From the NCBI GenBank assembly GCA_963843535.1, contig CAWJKU010000004.1, positions 62,001-126,000 of the forward strand: DNA of 64,000 nucleotides, given 5' to 3'. Of this stretch, positions 61,039-64,000 are shown one piece after another. Numbering within the stretch: position 1 is the stretch's first letter; every line of letters starts with the position of its first letter. Origin of the DNA: CAVUNY01 sp963843535. GTDB taxonomy: Bacteria > Chloroflexota > Anaerolineae > Anaerolineales > Anaerolineaceae. The notes beneath the pieces are model-generated. The model searched no databases. It was given only the letters and a program-made list of their open reading frames with translations, and was not told the DNA's origin. A program made the position numbers and the translations under genes.

Positions 61039-61602
61039 TTGAACAACAGCGTCACCGATGACATGATCGCACGCGCTCAAAATGGCAGCCCGGCAGATGC
61101 TGGAGGCTTGTATCAACGCCACTACCTGAGCATTTACCGTTATCTGTATTACCGGACGGGTGATACCCTGACGGCTGAAGACTTAACAGCTGAAGTGTTT
61201 ATGAAGATGGTCCGGGCCCTGCCGTCGTACCGGTTTGGGGTTCTCCCGTTCCAGGCCTGGCTGTTTCAGATCGCCCGCAATGTGGCGATCGACCACTACC
61301 GGCGCAGCCAGCATTATCCGCTGGTGGAGCTGGATGAAAACCTGGATGGTGATGATCCGGACCTGGACAGTGTGATCGAATATCACCTCACCAGTGCTGA
61401 CCTGGTCGAGGGGTTGAAAAAAATCGAAGAATCTCAGCGGGATGTGCTGCTGCTGCGTTTCATCGAAGGCATGGCAATTAACGAGACTGCGCTTATTTTG
61501 CACAAAAGTGTTGATGCTGTGAAGGGACTGCAGCGGCGAGGATTACAGGCTCTAAAAACACTGCTTTACCACCTGGAGGTGGACCGTGATGGATCTAAAT
61601 GA
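61039..61602 (+). CDS. ECF-type RNA polymerase sigma factor
   Basis: A 187-residue sigma-70 family factor with regions 2 and 4 only. Region 2 is at about 24-92 (YQRHYLSIYRYLYYRTGD, AEDLTAEVFMKM and AWLFQIARNVAIDHYRR); region 4 is at about 125-180 (LPE-type helix-turn-helix ESQRDVLLLRFIEGMAINETALILHKSVDAVK). The TTG at 61039 is the only start that keeps the whole of region 2; an ATG lies eight codons later. The gene overlaps the FecR/DUF5666 protein gene, whose product has a cytoplasmic N-terminus and one membrane helix and may act as its anti-sigma factor. Confidence 0.9.
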   Translation: MNNSVTDDMIARAQNGSPADAGGLYQRHYLSIYRYLYYRTGDTLTAEDLTAEVFMKMVRALPSYRFGVLPFQAWLFQIARNVAIDHYRRSQHYPLVELDENLDGDDPDLDSVIEYHLTSADLVEGLKKIEESQRDVLLLRFIEGMAINETALILHKSVDAVKGLQRRGLQALKTLLYHLEVDRDGSK

Positions 61603-63352
61603 AACTCTACAAGCAAGCCTGGCTGATATAGAACACGGCCTTCCGCTTGAGGAAGTGCTGAAAGGTTTGCCTGTGGAATCTCAGGAATTGGTGCCGTTGA
61701 TCTGCCTGGCGGCAGCCACACGCAGTGTATCCCATCCGGTCATGCGGCCTGAAATTGCACACGCCCAGCAGTCCCGCGTCGCGCACGCTGCGCGTGCAGC
61801 GCGAGGTGACAGCCCGCGCCCTGCGCTGTGGGGCTGGTTGGCAAAACCCAGAAACGCACTGGCGCTTGGCGGTGGGCTGGCATTCGTTTTGGTCGTTATT
61901 GCTGCCGCAGTGGGGATCAACATGCTGCTCAACGGCGACGGCATGGGGAAAGTAGCCAGGCTGGCGGATGTCAGCGGATTGGTCGAAGCCGCGCCTTCTG
62001 CGGAGAGTGAGGACTGGCATTTTGTCTCGGCGGATGAGCCGCTGCAAGAAGGCCAGCGCATCCGTACTTACGCCGATTCAACCGTGACCCTGGCATATTA
62101 TGAAGGCAGCCGCACCCTGGTCGGCCCGAATTCGGACCTGGTGGTGCAGGCGCTCTCCGGCAGCGGGAATGCTCTGCAGGTCTTGCTTGCACAGAGCAGC
62201 GGGTTGACGAGCAATGCCGTCGTGCCGCTGCGTGGAAATGGAAGTTATTTTCACATCGATACGCCCGCCGGGCTGGTAAGTGTGCAGGGGACCAGTTTTA
62301 ATGTAGATGTGATTCCCGGCGGTGAGGTTTTGTTCGAGGTCGTATATGGTAAGGTCCAGGTCAAAAATGACGTTTCGGAAGTCATCCTTTTATCGGGCCA
62401 GGCTACCACGGCTCTGCCTGGGGCGGATATCGCTGACCCTGGCTACCAGTTCAACCTGACGGGGAAAGTGGAGTCCATCCAGAAGTCCGTCCAGGGAGAA
62501 TTGTGGAAAGTCAGTGGGGTTGAATTCAGCGTAACCTCTTCGACGGAAGTCCTTGGATCTTATCCGGTCGGTAATTGGGTGCGCGTCAAAGGGCGAATCC
62601 TGGAGACGGGGGAATGGGTCGCCAACCGGATTGAACCTGCCCAGAATGAAAAACTAAAAGCCACTTTTACGGGTGTGATTGAGTCCATTCCCGGTACGCC
62701 GGGTGTGTGGAAGATTGGCGGACATGAAGTCATGGTGACCAAGGAAACCGAGGTGGATGCGGAAGTGAAGGTCACCAGCCCGGTTGAGGTTTCATTTGTC
62801 GTGCAGCCTGACGGCAGCTGGCTGGCGAAAGAGATTGAGCTTTTGGACGAGGAAAAACCCGAACCGACTGCCACACCGACCCCCTCCGAAACCCCCACCG
62901 ACACCCCCACCCCGACGTTTACCCCTACACCCGCGGGCACGCTGACTCCCACGCCGACGCCCACGGCGACCTTTACCCCATCCCCCACTTTCACCGGCAC
63001 GCCGGCAACCGCGACGCCCACCCCAACTATGACGGTTACCTCTACTGTTATGCCCAAGAATGAAAACAGCCGCTGCGATAACCGCACCAATATGCAGCCC
63101 GAGGGTCTTCGCCTGGCGGCCCGCTACCATGTCACTTACGAAGAAATCATGGCGTGGTTCTGCAAAGGATTTGGTTTTGGCGAGATCGATCTGGCGTACG
63201 GTTTGAGCCAGGCCAGCAATATCCCGGTTGCCGAAATCTTCAGCATGCGCACCAACGGCATGGGTTGGGGTAATATCAAGAAGGCGATCAATGCGCAGAC
63301 CACATCCGGCACGGATAACAAGAATAAAGGGAAACCGCCGAAATCGAAGTAG
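61589..63352 (+). CDS. FecR/DUF5666 membrane protein with Thr-Pro linker, putative anti-sigma factor
   Basis: A 587-residue single-pass membrane protein. Residues 1-88 are cytoplasmic (ETLQASLADIEHGLPLEEVL); the helix is at about 92-114. Outside are a FecR domain (about 125-285, ending VLLSGQATTALPG), two DUF5666 beta-barrels (about 290-355 and 358-425), a Thr-Pro-rich linker of about 60 residues, and a C-terminal helical domain with GLRLAARYHVTYEEIMAWFC. Its start overlaps the sigma gene by 14 bp (GGAGG at 61575-61579; GTG at 61586 or ATG at 61589). Overlap with a sigma factor and the FecR domain suggest it senses an outside signal and controls the sigma factor; this is inferred. A terminator follows at 63372. 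Confidence 0.85.
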   Translation: MDLNETLQASLADIEHGLPLEEVLKGLPVESQELVPLICLAAATRSVSHPVMRPEIAHAQQSRVAHAARAARGDSPRPALWGWLAKPRNALALGGGLAFVLVVIAAAVGINMLLNGDGMGKVARLADVSGLVEAAPSAESEDWHFVSADEPLQEGQRIRTYADSTVTLAYYEGSRTLVGPNSDLVVQALSGSGNALQVLLAQSSGLTSNAVVPLRGNGSYFHIDTPAGLVSVQGTSFNVDVIPGGEVLFEVVYGKVQVKNDVSEVILLSGQATTALPGADIADPGYQFNLTGKVESIQKSVQGELWKVSGVEFSVTSSTEVLGSYPVGNWVRVKGRILETGEWVANRIEPAQNEKLKATFTGVIESIPGTPGVWKIGGHEVMVTKETEVDAEVKVTSPVEVSFVVQPDGSWLAKEIELLDEEKPEPTATPTPSETPTDTPTPTFTPTPAGTLTPTPTPTATFTPSPTFTGTPATATPTPTMTVTSTVMPKNENSRCDNRTNMQPEGLRLAARYHVTYEEIMAWFCKGFGFGEIDLAYGLSQASNIPVAEIFSMRTNGMGWGNIKKAINAQTTSGTDNKNKGKPPKSK

Positions 63353-63371
63353 CAGCCTACCGCAATAGATC

Positions 63372-63411
63372 AGCGGATGTTACGGCATTTGCCGGAACAT
63401 CCGCTTTTTTT
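63372..63411 (+). terminator. Rho-independent terminator
   Basis: AGCGGATGTT (63372-63381) pairs with AACATCCGCT (63396-63405), enclosing CGGC/GCCG, and runs directly into seven T. It ends the sigma/FecR operon. Confidence 0.9.
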
Positions 63412-63479
63412 AATCTATAATTAATGATATGGCATATCTAGGCCAGAGTTAATTTTATTTTCTCGAGAGGAGATCGTAC

Positions 63480-64000
63480 ATGACCGACTCACCTGGTTCA
63501 AATCATTTTCCGCGCATTCCACGCGTGCTGGTTGTGGGATTGGTTGGATTGATCATTGTCCTGGGTTTTATCCTGGTGCTTCGATTAACCAGCCAGCCGG
63601 ATATCGCCGGGCAAGCCGCCAGGACGGACGCGCTGGCCAATTCTACTGACAGCTGCGTGGTCTGCCACCGCCAGGCCAGCCCGGGCATTGTGCAGCAGTA
63701 TGGTCACAGCACGATGGCTGCCGCGAATGTGGCCTGTACGAACTGTCATGGGGTGGCAGCCGATTACCCGGGCGCTGCTGCCCACGAAGGAACTTTTATT
63801 ATAAAAACGCCAACCACCGCCATGTGCCAGAAATGCCACCAGGCTGAAGTTGCCCAGTATAACCAGAGCCGGCACGGTATCCCGGCCTGGGTGGCAGTTG
63901 AAGGCACCCAGGGCCTGTCAGCGGACCTGATGGCGGCCTACCAGGCCATTCCGGAAGGGCAGTTCTCGCCCGATAAATCGCGCAATGCGATCGCCGCCAT
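63480..64000 (+). CDS. Multiheme c-type cytochrome (HAO/octaheme-like), partial
   Basis: The frame is open from the ATG at 63480 (GAGAGGAGAT upstream) to the end of the window, so only the first 173 residues are visible. An N-terminal membrane anchor (about 16-38) exports the protein. Three heme-binding CxxCH motifs occur: CVVCH near 61, CTNCH near 85 and CQKCH near 119, with spaced distal histidines (YGHST, AAHEG, SRHG). The spacing and the KCHQAEVAQYNQSRHG segment resemble the octaheme hydroxylamine-oxidoreductase-like family. The protein would transfer electrons outside the membrane; the substrate cannot be told from this fragment. Confidence 0.85.
   Translation, partial: MTDSPGSNHFPRIPRVLVVGLVGLIIVLGFILVLRLTSQPDIAGQAARTDALANSTDSCVVCHRQASPGIVQQYGHSTMAAANVACTNCHGVAADYPGAAAHEGTFIIKTPTTAMCQKCHQAEVAQYNQSRHGIPAWVAVEGTQGLSADLMAAYQAIPEGQFSPDKSRNAIAA

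Noticed and set aside
1..64000. tRNA or rRNA genes
   Set aside because: No cloverleaf-like segment with a T-loop GTTCGA-type signature in context and no rRNA-like sequence was noticed by eye; a tRNAscan run would be needed to exclude them fully.

Overview
The window is a gene-dense bacterial chromosome segment. I place it in the Chloroflexota, probably class Anaerolineae. The grounds are secreted proteins with Thr-Pro-rich linkers (39368-40045 and 61589-63352), an NBR1-Ig-like lipoprotein, FecR/DUF5666 proteins, DUF4342, DUF6282 and BtrH-like proteins, and several families of dispersed hairpin repeats. This is an inference from gene content; no rRNA or tRNA gene was seen.

Layout. 268-3649: a DoxX-type membrane protein, a frameshifted hypothetical gene and a two-gene ABC-2 exporter. 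3766-9244: a copper cluster with a PCuAC chaperone lipoprotein (minus strand) facing a TauE/UreH-like membrane protein with a cupredoxin tail, a CopZ-like HMA protein, and a CopA-type P1B ATPase carrying an unusual C-terminal extracytoplasmic extension. 9484-14440: a membrane-anchored trypsin-like protease, then a MoxR-DUF58-VWA-VWA (Bat-type) operon. 14490-14984: an OsmC-family gene interrupted by one in-frame TGA at the position of the catalytic cysteine, followed 20 nt later by a perfect 7-bp hairpin with a GGU loop. I read it as a candidate selenocysteine-containing OsmC; it is the most interesting object here.

15104-32601 is a patchwork of catabolic and housekeeping enzymes: a glycosidase-like gene, an O-methyltransferase, two amidohydrolases, an aldo/keto reductase, a nucleotidyltransferase, a PHP phosphoesterase, then a run of D-2-hydroxyacid dehydrogenase, UroD-like protein, GNAT acetyltransferase, DhaK and DhaL, followed by a PRC-barrel protein, an RNase II-type exonuclease and an enolase-superfamily enzyme. 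32755-39133 is a complete gltB-gltD operon with a promoter and a structured leader. 39368-54332 holds lipoproteins and surface proteins, a small cytochrome b5, VOC and DinB proteins, an MFS transporter, a frameshifted arabinose-isomerase-like gene, a beta-helix surface protein, a tandem-DUF3887 hydrolase and a membrane-bound MutS-like ATPase. 54449-57466 is a two-component system beside a secreted helical-repeat protein. 59620-64000 holds a BtrH-like protein, an ECF sigma factor overlapping a FecR/DUF5666 protein, and the start of a multiheme c-type cytochrome that runs off the window.

Three dispersed repeat families occur: R1 (about 135 bp; 4-138, 43962-44098, 51593-51742), R2 (about 230 bp, MITE-like; 23791-24020, 42233-42475) and R3 (hairpins at 15004-15044, 21380-21421, 54391-54431). 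In R2 and R3 the stem sequences differ between copies but pairing is kept.

Caution: at least eight frameshifts interrupt six otherwise good genes, several at short homopolymers. Part of the apparent gene decay is probably consensus error in the assembly. The OsmC TGA is different, because the frame is the same on both sides.
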